From Lewinellaceae bacterium (GTDB lineage: Bacteria > Bacteroidota > Bacteroidia > Chitinophagales > Saprospiraceae): DNA of 64,000 nucleotides. Numbering within the stretch: position 1 is the first letter of the stretch; every line of letters begins with the position of its first letter. The stretch covers positions 434,001 through 498,000 of the forward strand of contig JACJYE010000002.1 in assembly GCA_020636255.1 (NCBI GenBank). Direction: 5' to 3'. The position numbers were made by a program, and so were the translations under genes. Positions 51,953 to 61,149 of the stretch are shown in pieces. The notes under the pieces are model-generated. The model did no database searches and was not told the origin of the DNA. It was given only the letters and a program-made list of their open reading frames with translations.

Positions 51953-53788
51953 ATCCTCCAGCCGCTCATACCAGAACTTCTTCAACAGCCAGGTCGTCAG
52001 GGCCAGCACGGCCAGAGACAGGAACAGGCCGTCCATTTTGCGGATGATGATGTACATGGGTACAATCACCAGGCACATCTGCCAGACGATACCCACAAGC
52101 ACGTTGAAGGTGTCGCGCCCCAGGCTTTTATTGGGTTTGAACGCGGGGTCTTCCGCCATCACCTTATCGCGGATCGGCCCCCAGAATCCCCAGGGGCGGG
52201 TCTGTTTGTAAAATTGCTTAAGCGTCTCTTCATCGTCTGGTGAAGTGAGGAAAGTACCGGCAATGCTGCCTAATAAGGCGATGGCCAACAGGAAGGGGAA
52301 CTGTTCGATGGCCAGCAGGTTATATCCCATGCCCTGCAGGATGGGCGGTAAGATGGCCACCCCTAACATGCCGGCCAACATGCCGAAGAAAAACCCGAAA
52401 CCGTTAAACCGCCACCAGATCCATTTCAGCGCGTTGGAGGCCACGTAACTGCCGTAGAGCAGGCCTACGATCCAATCGGTACGGGCCTGGATGTTTCCAC
52501 CTGCCAACCCGAAAATCACCCCTATAATGACGAGGGCGGCAGTAGTGGTATAACTCAGACGGACGTAGTTGCGGTCGGGGGCGTTGGCGTTGATATAGCG
52601 CTTGTAGATATCGTTGACCATATAAGCGGAGCCGGCATTGATGAAGGCGGCGAAAGTTGACATGAAAGCCGCGAGCAGGCCCGCCAACAACAAACCTTTC
52701 AACCCTGTAGCCACGTAGTGGCTGATCGCAAAAGGCAATACCTCCTCGAAATCGAGCAGCCCCGTCGAAGGGTCAATAAGCTGTGCCGGGTCCATAAATG
52801 CCAGCGCCAGCACAGTGATGCCTGCAATGAGGAAATAACGCGGAAGCATTAGCACGATGGGGGTCAGCGCGAACATCTTGGCCGATTCGCTGGGTGTGCG
52901 CGCCGACAATACGCGCTGCATATCGTAGCTGGGCACTGGCCCGGCCATACTGGCCCACACCCCTTTAAAGAGCATCAGCATAAAGATAAAGCCGAAGAGC
53001 GAATAGCCGTCTTCCTGAATGCGAAGGCCGGCCGCCGGCAGCTTTTCCGACCAGTCGAGCCCCAGATCCCAGCCGAACCAGATGCTATCCCACCCGTCGG
53101 GCACCGCTGCTGCAACCTGGTCGCCAGTGGTGGTGAACAAGGCGATGAACCCGATCACCAGGCAGGCAATGGTCATAATGATAAACTGCATCACTTCTGT
53201 GCCCACCACACTGTAGAAACCGCCCTTAACGGTATACAAGGTTGTGATGCCGATAATGAGCAGGGCATAACTATCCTCGCTCGACATCCGGAAGCCGCCC
53301 AGCCCCCAGGAAAGGTCCCAGGGCAGAAACTGCACGGCAAACTTGCCGATACCTTCCACGAAATAGGCCATGAAGGCGATCACGATAATGATGGCGAAAA
53401 CCACGGTAATGATATGCGACAGCTTACTTCCCAGCGACCTGCCAAAGCGAAAGGTGATCCACTCCGCCCCGGTCACCACGTTGGACCGCCGCATCCAGAC
53501 GGCCAGGAATACCATCATAAATATCTGGTTCCACACCGGCCAGAGCCAGGGTATCCAGGCGCTTTTCATGCCATATACAAACATCCAGGCCACCGCTACC
53601 ATGGTGCCGGAAACATCGAACATGCCCGAGGCGTTGGACAGCCCCAGGAAATACCAGGGCAGGTCGTTGCCAGCCAGAAAGTAGGTTTGGATGTTTTTGG
53701 AAGCCCGTTTCGAAAGCCAGAACCCTATATAGACTGTGGCAAACAAATACAGGAAGATGATGGTAATATCCAGGGCGGTTAAATGCAT
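51950..53788 (-). CDS. Sodium:solute symporter (SSS/SLC5 family)
   Basis: A 612-residue transporter with about thirteen helices in the LeuT-like fold. The N-terminus FFLAGNDLPWYFLGLSNASG-like region (TYFLAGNDLPWYFLG) and the helix-8 stretch LLLAGLLAAFMSTFAAFINAGSAY are typical of the family and hold the sodium site. It takes up a sugar, sialic acid-like compound or other polar solute with sodium. The AGE epimerase and glycosidase-like genes downstream favour an amino sugar or disaccharide. It is divergent from the FAD oxidoreductase across 109 bp. Confidence 0.9.
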   Translation of the reverse strand: MHLTALDITIIFLYLFATVYIGFWLSKRASKNIQTYFLAGNDLPWYFLGLSNASGMFDVSGTMVAVAWMFVYGMKSAWIPWLWPVWNQIFMMVFLAVWMRRSNVVTGAEWITFRFGRSLGSKLSHIITVVFAIIIVIAFMAYFVEGIGKFAVQFLPWDLSWGLGGFRMSSEDSYALLIIGITTLYTVKGGFYSVVGTEVMQFIIMTIACLVIGFIALFTTTGDQVAAAVPDGWDSIWFGWDLGLDWSEKLPAAGLRIQEDGYSLFGFIFMLMLFKGVWASMAGPVPSYDMQRVLSARTPSESAKMFALTPIVLMLPRYFLIAGITVLALAFMDPAQLIDPSTGLLDFEEVLPFAISHYVATGLKGLLLAGLLAAFMSTFAAFINAGSAYMVNDIYKRYINANAPDRNYVRLSYTTTAALVIIGVIFGLAGGNIQARTDWIVGLLYGSYVASNALKWIWWRFNGFGFFFGMLAGMLGVAILPPILQGMGYNLLAIEQFPFLLAIALLGSIAGTFLTSPDDEETLKQFYKQTRPWGFWGPIRDKVMAEDPAFKPNKSLGRDTFNVLVGIVWQMCLVIVPMYIIIRKMDGLFLSLAVLALTTWLLKKFWYERLED

Positions 53789-53897
53789 GGTGGTTTTCGT
53801 TTTTTGCCTGTAGTAGCCGAAAATTTAGAATAAAAATTGGAATTCAATACCCAGGCAAAAAAAAAGTTTCAGAGTTTTACTGAAAAAAGACGGACTA

Positions 53898-55790
53898 ATG
53901 CAACTTCGGCCGTTTCACCTGATCATCCTGCTCGCCTTGCTGTCGTGCGGGCCACAACCCGAAACCATAGAAACTGACGTGCTGGTACTGGGCGGCGGCA
54001 CCGGCGGCACAGCAGCCGGCATCCAGGCCGCCCGCCTGGGCGTCCGTACGATCATCGCCGAGCCTTCCGAATGGCTGGGCGGTATGCTGACGGCAGCAGG
54101 CGTGAGCGCCACCGACGGCAACCACGCCATGCCGGCCGGCATCTGGGGCGAATTCCGGCAACGCCTTCGCGGCCATTACGGCGGTGCTGAAGCCCTGGCC
54201 ACAGGCTGGGTGAGCTATACGCAGTTCGAACCCCATGTCGGCGCCGAGATCTTTGCCGCTATGGCGGAAAAGGAAGCAAAACTCCAGGTTTGGTACCGCT
54301 CCACCTACACGTCCATAACCCGCAAGGACGGCCAGTGGGAAGTACTGGCCAGGCGCGATGGCCAGCCCGTGCTCGTCAGGGCCACCATACTCATCGACGG
54401 CACCGGCCTGGGTGATGTAGCCGCGGCGGCGGGCGCAGCCTACAGCCTGGGCATGGACGCCCGCTCGCAAACCGGGGAAAGCATCGCACCGCAGCAGGCT
54501 AACGACATCATCCAGGACCTCACCTACGCCGCCATTCTGAAAGATTATGGCCCGGCAGGCCAGGCGCATCTGCTCTCCGAACCCGAAGGGTACAAGCCCG
54601 CCCTGTTCGCCTGCTCCTGCCAGAAAGGCTGCGATGACGAAACCGAAAAACCGCACCCCTGCGAAACCATGATGACTTATGCCAGGCTGCCCAACGACAA
54701 ATACATGATCAACTGGCCGTCGCATGGCAACGACTATTACCTGAACGTGGTGGAGATGGGGCCGGAACAAAGGGAGGAAGCCCTTAAAGCCGCAAAGCTA
54801 CGCACCTTGCAGTTCCTCTATTTCATCCAGCACGAACTAGGCTATACCAACCTGGGCCTTGCCGATGACGAATTCCCTACTCCCGATCGCCTTCCTTTCG
54901 AACCTTACTATCGGGAAGGGCGCCGCATCCACGGCCTGGCGCGGCTGGGGCTCAACCATATCCTGATGCCCTACGAAACGGCAGAACCCCTTTACCGCGC
55001 CGGCATCGCCGTTGGCGATTACCCCATCGACCACCACCACAAGGAACGGCCCGATGCCCCGAAGATCGATTTCCCGCCCGTGCCTTCCTTCTCCATTCCC
55101 GCAGGCAGCCTTATCCCGAAGGATGTGGAAGGCCTGCTCGTAGCCGATAAAGCCATTTCAGTTACGAATATCGCCAATGGCTCTACCCGCCTGCAACCTG
55201 TGATCCTGCAGGTGGGGCAGGCCGCAGGCGCGCTGGCTGCGCTGGCCGTGCAAAAGCGTAAGCAACCGCGGGAAGTGCCCATACGGGCGCTGCAGGATGC
55301 CGTGCTGGCCTATGGCGGCTACCTGGCCCCTTCATACGACATCGGCCCGGAGCTCCCCCATTTTCAGGCCCTTCAGCGCATAGCCGCTACCGGCATCCTC
55401 AGAGGCACGGGCGAACCACACGCCTGGGCCAACCGCACCTGGTTTTATCCGGATTCCACCATAACGGTGGGGGAACTATGGGCCGGCCTGAGATCATTTG
55501 AACCTGAGCTGGAAAAGAGGCCTGCCGACACCAGTGCCCTGGCCAGCCTGGAGCTTATCGCGCCGATACTGGTGGAGCTGGCCGTTGATCTGAGATCCGA
55601 CAACGCTCCTTTGGAATCAGAAGAACATCTGCTGGGCTACCTGCAGGAACGCTGGGCATCAGAGCCTTTCAACCTGAGCAGCTTCGATACCCGGCGCCCG
55701 CTGAACCGGACAGAGATAGCCGTACTGCTCGACCTGATGCTGGACCCCTTCCACGCCAGGGAAGTAGGCGCCTCAGGGTTGTTTCAATAA
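53898..55790 (+). CDS. FAD-dependent oxidoreductase lipoprotein (FAD_oxidored family)
   Basis: A 630-residue protein with a lipobox (LLSC, C17). The dinucleotide motif is LGGGTGGTAAGIQAAR (residues 31 onward) followed by EPSEWLGGMLTAAG, and the second FAD contact ILIDGTGLGDVAAAAG. The C-terminal 150 residues look like an SLH-type or helical add-on rather than flavin domain. Family members are found in polysaccharide-use loci of Bacteroidota, probably oxidising a sugar or related compound in the periplasm. Its divergent position beside the symporter supports this. Confidence 0.85.
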   Translation: MQLRPFHLIILLALLSCGPQPETIETDVLVLGGGTGGTAAGIQAARLGVRTIIAEPSEWLGGMLTAAGVSATDGNHAMPAGIWGEFRQRLRGHYGGAEALATGWVSYTQFEPHVGAEIFAAMAEKEAKLQVWYRSTYTSITRKDGQWEVLARRDGQPVLVRATILIDGTGLGDVAAAAGAAYSLGMDARSQTGESIAPQQANDIIQDLTYAAILKDYGPAGQAHLLSEPEGYKPALFACSCQKGCDDETEKPHPCETMMTYARLPNDKYMINWPSHGNDYYLNVVEMGPEQREEALKAAKLRTLQFLYFIQHELGYTNLGLADDEFPTPDRLPFEPYYREGRRIHGLARLGLNHILMPYETAEPLYRAGIAVGDYPIDHHHKERPDAPKIDFPPVPSFSIPAGSLIPKDVEGLLVADKAISVTNIANGSTRLQPVILQVGQAAGALAALAVQKRKQPREVPIRALQDAVLAYGGYLAPSYDIGPELPHFQALQRIAATGILRGTGEPHAWANRTWFYPDSTITVGELWAGLRSFEPELEKRPADTSALASLELIAPILVELAVDLRSDNAPLESEEHLLGYLQERWASEPFNLSSFDTRRPLNRTEIAVLLDLMLDPFHAREVGASGLFQ

Positions 55791-55850
55791 CCGCAGGAGG
55801 GAGGCCATATCAGATCTTAGGGTAAGGCTATAAAAACAAAAACAAATCGT

Positions 55851-55858
55851 TAACTTTG
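55851..55858 (+). promoter_or_regulatory. Predicted -7 element of the DUF1761 gene
   Basis: TAACTTTG matches TAnnTTTG; the -33 region is A-rich with no clear TTG. The predicted start site near 55864 gives a 30-base leader. Confidence 0.45.
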
Positions 55859-55893
55859 TCAAACAAATAATTTTCATCACAAAACAACACAAC

Positions 55894-56394
55894 ATGACAC
55901 CTAATTTTTTGATTTTCCTGGCCGCCGGGCTCGTCCCTATGGTAGTAGGCTCGATCTGGTACAACCCAAAGGTATTAGGTACAGCCTGGATGAAAGCCGC
56001 TGAGGTGAGCGAAGAAAAAATGAAAGGCGCAAACATGGCTGTCCTTTTCGGGCTGGCCTACCTGTTCAGCGTACTGGTGGCCCTGTCTTTGTACTCCATC
56101 ACCGTACACCAGTCTCATCTCTATTCCATACTGGTAGGCGAACCGGGCTTTGGAGAAGAAAGCTCCGACATCATGAAGATGCTTACCGGGTTCATGGAAC
56201 AGTACGGGCAGAACTACCGCACGTTCAAACACGGCGCTTTCCACGGCGTGCTCGCCGGTATATTATTCGCCTTGCCTATACTAGGCACCAATGCCCTCTT
56301 CGAAAGAAAAGGGTGGAAATACATCCTGATCAACGCCGGCTACTGGATCGTCTGTCTGGCCCTGACGGGCGGGGTGGTCTGTGCCTTTGCGTAA
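55894..56394 (+). CDS. DUF1761 family membrane protein
   Basis: A 166-residue protein with four helices. The N-terminal FLAAGLVPMVVGSIWYNPKVLGTAWMK is the family signature, and the third helix begins after GAFHGVLAGILFALPIL. Function unknown; probably inner membrane. Transcribed alone from its own promoter. Confidence 0.88.
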   Translation: MTPNFLIFLAAGLVPMVVGSIWYNPKVLGTAWMKAAEVSEEKMKGANMAVLFGLAYLFSVLVALSLYSITVHQSHLYSILVGEPGFGEESSDIMKMLTGFMEQYGQNYRTFKHGAFHGVLAGILFALPILGTNALFERKGWKYILINAGYWIVCLALTGGVVCAFA

Positions 56395-56403
56395 AGGGAA
56401 ATC

Positions 56404-56449
56404 ACCGGTTGTCAGTGGGCGTAAGCTTTTACCCCACAGGCAACCGGTT
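56404..56449 (+). terminator. Long imperfect hairpin after the DUF1761 gene
   Basis: ACCGGTTG (56404) pairs with CAACCGGT (56441), and inside it GTGGGCGTAA pairs with TTACCCCAC. It lies 10 bp after the stop codon. There is no T-run, so it may protect the mRNA end rather than terminate alone. Confidence 0.5.
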
Positions 56450-56576
56450 AAAACCTGCCGGACAGATATTTCAACAACATAAGTCATCCCATAATTTAGG
56501 CCTCCTGCATTTTTCAACATTCATTTTAGCGTAATTTCCCCGCTCATTCGTCTTCCCTACTAAAACGACAACCATA

Positions 56577-57128
56577 GTGGCCACCCGCGACCAAAATCTG
56601 GGGCAAATCATACGAGGTTACGGCCAGCGGCTGTACGGTTTTATCCGGGGCCGCACAGCCAGCGATGCCGATGCAGAAGACGTGCTGCAGGATGTATGGT
56701 ACCAGCTCAGCAGGCTGGCTGGCCTGGAAGACATCGAGAACATCAACGCCTGGCTTTTCCGGGTAGCCCGCAACAAGCTGACGGACCGCTATCGCAAACA
56801 GCAGCCTGAATCTCTGGAAAGCCTGGCCTACGAAAATGAAGAAGGTGAAACGGAGGCGATCCGCGAGATCCTGCTGGCTGACTACAATACCCCGGAAACG
56901 GAACACCTGCGGGAGTTGTTCTGGGAAGAGTTATTTGCAGCGCTGGAGGAATTGCCGCAGGCGCAACGCGACGTTTTCACCTGGAATGAACTGGAGGGCC
57001 AAACCTTACAGCAGATCTCGGATCGCACTGGTGTGAACATCAAGACCCTGATCTCCCGAAAGCGCTATGCCGTGCAACACCTTCGCCAAAGGCTGGCCGA
57101 CTTGTATGAAGAATTGATCAATTATTAA
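56577..57128 (+). CDS. ECF-type RNA polymerase sigma factor
   Basis: A 183-residue sigma-70 family protein starting at a GTG codon. Region 2 is visible (ADAEDVLQDVWYQLSRL and NINAWLFRVARNKLTDRYRK), and region 4 has ELPQAQRDVFTWNELEGQTLQQISDRTG with the helix-turn-helix. No anti-sigma gene is recognised next to it; the downstream 118-residue membrane protein is a candidate. It should direct transcription of a small regulon, plausibly including its own operon and the Hsp20 gene. Confidence 0.9.
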   Translation: MATRDQNLGQIIRGYGQRLYGFIRGRTASDADAEDVLQDVWYQLSRLAGLEDIENINAWLFRVARNKLTDRYRKQQPESLESLAYENEEGETEAIREILLADYNTPETEHLRELFWEELFAALEELPQAQRDVFTWNELEGQTLQQISDRTGVNIKTLISRKRYAVQHLRQRLADLYEELINY

Positions 57129-57141
57129 AAATACTGCTTCC

Positions 57142-57498
57142 ATGTATAGCAAACATCCTCATGGCCGATATTCCCCCGGCCCCCGCCGGTTGATGAGAGG
57201 CGCCTTTTTCGTGGCGGCCTTATTCCTGCTTAGCGCCGTAGTGATGCTCCTGTGGAATGCGATCCTGCCGGTAGTCACTTCTGCCAAACCGCTTACTTAT
57301 CCCCAGGCCCTGGGCCTGCTCGTACTGAGCCGCATCCTGTTCGGTAGTATCCGCTTCGGGCAACCCGGATGGGGCCCTCCCCCGCCCCATAAGGAGAGAT
57401 ACCGCGCCTGGCGTGAAAAATGGATGAACATGAGCGATGAAGAACGCGCCCAGTTCAAGGAAGCCTGGCGAAAGAGATGCGGGAAAGGGGGGCAATGA
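57142..57498 (+). CDS. Hypothetical membrane protein linked to the sigma factor
   Basis: A 118-residue protein: basic N-terminus, one or two helices (FFVAALFLLSAVVMLLWNAILPVV, QALGLLVLSRILFG), then a charged tail with WREKWMNMSDEERAQFKEAWRKRC, reminiscent of metal-sensor/CpxP-like helical tails. It starts 13 bp after the sigma gene. It could act as an anti-sigma factor or envelope sensor; this is position-based inference. Confidence 0.7.
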   Translation: MYSKHPHGRYSPGPRRLMRGAFFVAALFLLSAVVMLLWNAILPVVTSAKPLTYPQALGLLVLSRILFGSIRFGQPGWGPPPPHKERYRAWREKWMNMSDEERAQFKEAWRKRCGKGGQ

Positions 57499-57611
57499 AC
57501 AGCCTCAAAAAAAAACCAAAAACCATAAAGTAATTTTTCCACACGATCGTCTACCTAAATGTAAACCGGCAACTTATTTTTTGATAATTCCTTAACCTAA
57601 ATCAACTGATC

Positions 57612-57902
57612 ATGCGGCCTTTGATTTTTGCCCTGTCCGTAGCGGCAGGGGTAGCATTTCTTTATCTGCTGGCCAAGATCCTGTTCTACGGCCTGATGCT
57701 GCTGGCGCCGCTGGCGCTACTGGCAGCTACCGTTTTTGGCATCCGCCGCCTGGCCGGCTACGGCTACGCGCCCTACAGACGGGGCCACGACTACGGCCTC
57801 GGCTTCCAACCCTGGAGCGGCCGGACAAACGAACCGCTGGGTTATACGCCCTACCGCCGGGTGGATACCCTGGATGACTACCGCACTATTGCGGTCGAAT
57901 GA
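57612..57902 (+). CDS. Hypothetical small membrane protein
   Basis: A 96-residue protein with two close N-terminal helices (FALSVAAGVAFLYLLAKILFYG, LMLLAPLALLAATVFGI) and a Tyr/Gly/Arg-rich tail with two YxPYRR motifs (YAPYRRG and YTPYRRV). I recognise no family. It belongs to the sigma-Hsp20 run. Confidence 0.65.
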   Translation: MRPLIFALSVAAGVAFLYLLAKILFYGLMLLAPLALLAATVFGIRRLAGYGYAPYRRGHDYGLGFQPWSGRTNEPLGYTPYRRVDTLDDYRTIAVE

Positions 57903-57940
57903 AATGAATGTCGTTAACCTTTTAAAATCACCAATGCTTT

Positions 57941-58348
57941 ATGTGTAAAGGATCTTTTGCCCATCATGGGCGCCGCCACTGGCACGGCCATCACGGCGGC
58001 CACCGTTTCGGAGCCGCTTTCTGGCAGGCGCCTGCCAATGTTATCGAATACGACGGCCACTATGAACTGCACTTATATGCGCCCGAACGCAGCAGGGAGG
58101 ACTTTCAGCTCCAACTGGCGGGCAGGGTGCTCACCATCACCGCCAGGGAACCGGAACAGGACATCGTCAGCACCGGCCAATGGATACGCCGTGAGTACCG
58201 CCCCGGCAGTTTCGAGCGTAGCTTCAGCCTCAACGACTCGATCGACACCGATGGCATCAAGGCCAGTTATGCCGATGGTGTGCTGCGCATTACCCTGCCC
58301 AAATACCCCGATCAGGTGACCCAACGCAGGGACCTGGACATCGCATAG
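57941..58348 (+). CDS. Hsp20/alpha-crystallin family small heat shock protein
   Basis: A 135-residue protein. The N-terminal arm is short and His/Gly-rich (HHGRRHWHGHHGGHRFG), suggesting metal binding. The alpha-crystallin domain follows (ELHLYAPERSREDFQLQLAGRVLTI, EYRPGSFERSFSLNDSID), ending with the conserved ASYADGVLRITLPK. It holds unfolding proteins in an ATP-independent way in the cytoplasm. It lies 38 bp after the small membrane protein and closes the operon. Confidence 0.9.
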   Translation: MCKGSFAHHGRRHWHGHHGGHRFGAAFWQAPANVIEYDGHYELHLYAPERSREDFQLQLAGRVLTITAREPEQDIVSTGQWIRREYRPGSFERSFSLNDSIDTDGIKASYADGVLRITLPKYPDQVTQRRDLDIA

Positions 58349-58371
58349 AAAGTTTTTATTTTCCGATAAGG

Positions 58372-58404
58372 AAGGCCGCTCTTGTTTCCGGGGGCGGCTT
58401 TTTT
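58372..58404 (+). terminator. Rho-independent terminator of the sigma-Hsp20 operon
   Basis: A GC-rich stem (GGCCGC with GCGGC around a 13-base loop) is followed directly by TTTTTT. Confidence 0.65.
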
Positions 58405-58458
58405 GTTTCCATTCCTGATCAAGCCCTTCTCCCTATACCCTGGCCAACCTTACTTTGT

Positions 58459-58466
58459 TATCTTTG
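58459..58466 (+). promoter_or_regulatory. Predicted -7 element of the UbiD-family gene
   Basis: TATCTTTG matches TAnnTTTG. No good -33 TTG is seen. The start site would be near 58472, 44 bases before the ATG. Confidence 0.4.
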
Positions 58467-58515
58467 TTCATGCTCTCAAGCATTTTCGCATTCAAACAGA
58501 ACAAGGACAGACCAC

Positions 58516-60345
58516 ATGGCATACCACAGTATGATGGCAGCCGTTCGCAGCCTCGAAAAGCACGGCCACCTGATTCGGGTCCGTACCGAAGTCAGCCCCG
58601 AGCTGGAGATGGCGGAGATCCACAGGCGCGTTTTTGAAGCCCAGGGCCCGGCCCTGTTTTTCGAACGGGTAAAGGGTAGCCCTTTTCCTGCCGTTTCCAA
58701 CCTGTACGGTACTTTCGGGCGCACAGAATTCCTCTTTCGCCATACCATCGAAAAGGTGCAAAAGGTGATAGAGCTCAAGGCCGATCCGGCCAATTTTTTT
58801 AAAAGGCCGGCGCGATACCTCTCGGCCCCTTTTACGGCCTTGTCGGCCCTGCCAAAACGCCGCCGCCTGGGAGCGCCCATCCTTTACGGGCGTACAACGG
58901 TTAGCCAGCTGCCTCAGGTAAAATCGTGGCCTATGGACGGGGGCGCATTTATTACACTGCCGCAGGTACTCACCCTCCCCCCTGGCACCCGCAATATCAT
59001 GCAATCCAACCTGGGTATGTACCGCATACAGTTGTCGGGCAACGATTACCTCCCGGACAAAGAGGTAGGCATGCACTATCAGATCCACAGGGGCATTGGG
59101 ATACACCACAGCCTCTACAACGAAAGCGAGGAACCATTCCGGGTTTCCATTTTTATCGGCGGCCCACCCTCTCATGCCTTTGCAGCCATCATGCCGCTGC
59201 CGGAAGGCCTGTCGGAACTGACCTTCGCCGGCATGCTTGCCGGCCGCCGTTTCCGCTATTTGTGGCACAATGGCCACGTATTGTCTGCCGATGCCGATTT
59301 CGTCATTACGGGAACGATCAGGAAGGGGATGAAAAAAAGTGAAGGGCCGTTCGGCGACCACCTGGGTTATTACAGCCTGGCACATGATTTTCCGGTGATG
59401 GAAGTCGAGAACGTCTACCACCGCAAAGATGCTGTATGGCATTTCACGGTCGTGGGGCGCCCTCCTCAGGAAGATTCGAGTTTCGGTTATCTCATTCACA
59501 AGCTCGTGGAGCCGCTTACCCCGCAGGAATTCCCGGGCATTGAAGAGATACAGGCCGTGGATGCTGCCGGCGTGCACCCGCTCCTGCTGGCCATCGGCAG
59601 CGAACGATACATGCCTTTTCGGGAAAGGCAGCCGGAGGAGATACTCACTCAGGCCAACCACATCCTTGGCTCAGGGCAAACGTCGCTGGCCAAGTTCCTG
59701 TTCATAGCCGCTAAAGGCGATGTACCCGGGCTGACGACACACGACATCGGAGGGTTCTTCCGCCACGTCCTGGAGCGGGTAGACTGGAAGCGCGACCTCC
59801 ACTTCCAAACGAAAACCACTATTGATACGCTCGACTACTCCGGCTCCGGCTGGAATGCCGGCTCCAAAGTCGTAGTGGCCTGTTGTGGCGACAAAAAGCG
59901 GGAGCTGGCTACGGAGCTCCCCTCAGGTTTCTCTCTGCCAATGGGATTCTCCACCCCCCGGTTTGCGCTACCTGGCATACTAGCGCTGAAAGGGCCGGCC
60001 TTTTCCGGCGCCGAAGCCTATGCCGAATGCGATGAACTGGCACGGCACTTGGAAAGCTTCGAGCTCGCCGGCATACCGTTGATCATAATATGCGACGACA
60101 GCGCCTTCCTGAGCGCTGCCCTCAACAATTTCCTGTGGGTTACCTTCACGCGTGCCAACCCCTCGCACGACCTGCACGGCGTGCTGGCCTTCACCGAGCA
60201 CAAGCACTGGGGCTGCCGCGGGCCGCTGATCATCGACGCCCGCGTTAAGCCGCACCATGCCCCACCGCTCATACCGGATACGGCAGTGCAGGAAAAAGTT
60301 AACCGTTTATTTGTAAAAGGAGGAGAATTGGAAGGTTGGGGATAA
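58516..60345 (+). CDS. UbiD family decarboxylase
   Basis: A 609-residue UbiD-fold enzyme. The prenyl-FMN/metal region is present (ISNLYGTFGRTE-like SNLYGTFG, NIMQSNLGMYRIQ, MHYQIHRGIGIHH), as is the catalytic EGPFGDHLGYYS (E276, D281). It decarboxylates an aromatic or unsaturated acid using prenylated FMN made by UbiX. In menaquinone-using Bacteroidota the likeliest role is the late decarboxylation of the futalosine pathway, but catabolic substrates cannot be excluded. No ubiX gene is nearby. It is about 110 residues longer than E. coli UbiD. Confidence 0.9.
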   Translation: MAYHSMMAAVRSLEKHGHLIRVRTEVSPELEMAEIHRRVFEAQGPALFFERVKGSPFPAVSNLYGTFGRTEFLFRHTIEKVQKVIELKADPANFFKRPARYLSAPFTALSALPKRRRLGAPILYGRTTVSQLPQVKSWPMDGGAFITLPQVLTLPPGTRNIMQSNLGMYRIQLSGNDYLPDKEVGMHYQIHRGIGIHHSLYNESEEPFRVSIFIGGPPSHAFAAIMPLPEGLSELTFAGMLAGRRFRYLWHNGHVLSADADFVITGTIRKGMKKSEGPFGDHLGYYSLAHDFPVMEVENVYHRKDAVWHFTVVGRPPQEDSSFGYLIHKLVEPLTPQEFPGIEEIQAVDAAGVHPLLLAIGSERYMPFRERQPEEILTQANHILGSGQTSLAKFLFIAAKGDVPGLTTHDIGGFFRHVLERVDWKRDLHFQTKTTIDTLDYSGSGWNAGSKVVVACCGDKKRELATELPSGFSLPMGFSTPRFALPGILALKGPAFSGAEAYAECDELARHLESFELAGIPLIIICDDSAFLSAALNNFLWVTFTRANPSHDLHGVLAFTEHKHWGCRGPLIIDARVKPHHAPPLIPDTAVQEKVNRLFVKGGELEGWG

Positions 60346-60359
60346 GCAGCCCTGATAGG

Positions 60360-60728
60360 TCATACGAGTTCATCCTCATCCCAGTCTTTCCTGGCGGGCC
60401 TTTCCATATCCGGCAGGTTGAGCGAGTCGTCTTCACCCTCAGAGGGATAACCGCCGTTCAGGCGGCGCATCTCCGAGCGCATTTCCCGCTCTTCCCATTC
60501 ACTGTCGGTAGGGCCGACGCCTGGAAGGCCGAACAGTTGAAAATATTGTGCTGCAATTCCGATACCCCACCCCAGAACCGGGTAAATGAACCACCAATGG
60601 CCTCTTCCGGTAAAAATATTGAGAAAGAGAAAGAACACACTCATGGCGAGGTAGACGCTGAGGTGGCGGTAAAAATTGCGTTTTTCTTCCACCCGTTCAC
60701 GAGCTTTGCGATGCATGTCGGTAGGCAT
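60360..60728 (-). CDS. 2TM domain protein
   Basis: A 122-residue protein with the 2TM-domain pattern: RKARERVEEKRNFYRHLSVYL, helix LAMSVFFLFLNIF, then HWWFIYPVLGWGIGIAAQYF. An acidic C-terminal tail follows. In Bacteroidota such domains occur alone or on LytTR/histidine kinase proteins. Function unknown. Confidence 0.85.
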   Translation of the reverse strand: MPTDMHRKARERVEEKRNFYRHLSVYLAMSVFFLFLNIFTGRGHWWFIYPVLGWGIGIAAQYFQLFGLPGVGPTDSEWEEREMRSEMRRLNGGYPSEGEDDSLNLPDMERPARKDWDEDELV

Positions 60729-60788
60729 AGTCCTTTGCTTTTAGAATAGGATTGAAAGATAAATGCCAGGCTCCGGGCAAACAAATAA

Positions 60789-61139
60789 TTACGACAAAGG
60801 CAGGATATTACGCGCCAGGCTTCCCACCAGGCCGCCAAGCCCACCAAAAAGGCCGCCGAAGATCGCTGTCAGCAGAACAGCCATAGTGGCGCTCAGGCCG
60901 CCGAACAGGTTACCTATCCGTCCGGCCATTATCCCTTCGTTGAGCAGGTTTATATAAGCGGCATAACCACCCCACAACAAGGCAGCGCCCAGAAAACCAC
61001 CCAGAAAGGCGGGCCAGGCCTTGAGGTTGAACCCCAGGGCCAGTACAGCTGCTGCCAGAGGCATGCTCCACCAGGGCAGGAGCATCTGCAGCCCTGCGCC
61101 GGCGAGGATGAAAGCGATGATGTATAAAACGGTCTTCAT
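60789..61139 (-). CDS. Hypothetical small membrane protein, Gly-rich
   Basis: A 116-residue protein with four predicted helices; the last is Gly-rich (TAIFGGLFGGLGGLVGSL). I recognise no family. It starts 10 bp after the penicillin acylase stop on the same strand, so the two are probably co-transcribed. Confidence 0.75.
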   Translation of the reverse strand: MKTVLYIIAFILAGAGLQMLLPWWSMPLAAAVLALGFNLKAWPAFLGGFLGAALLWGGYAAYINLLNEGIMAGRIGNLFGGLSATMAVLLTAIFGGLFGGLGGLVGSLARNILPLS

Positions 61140-61149
61140 TTGATCAGCT

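Noticed and set aside
58492..59661. Minus-strand open frame of 389 codons
   Set aside because: It is antisense to the UbiD-family gene and shows no recognisable domain.
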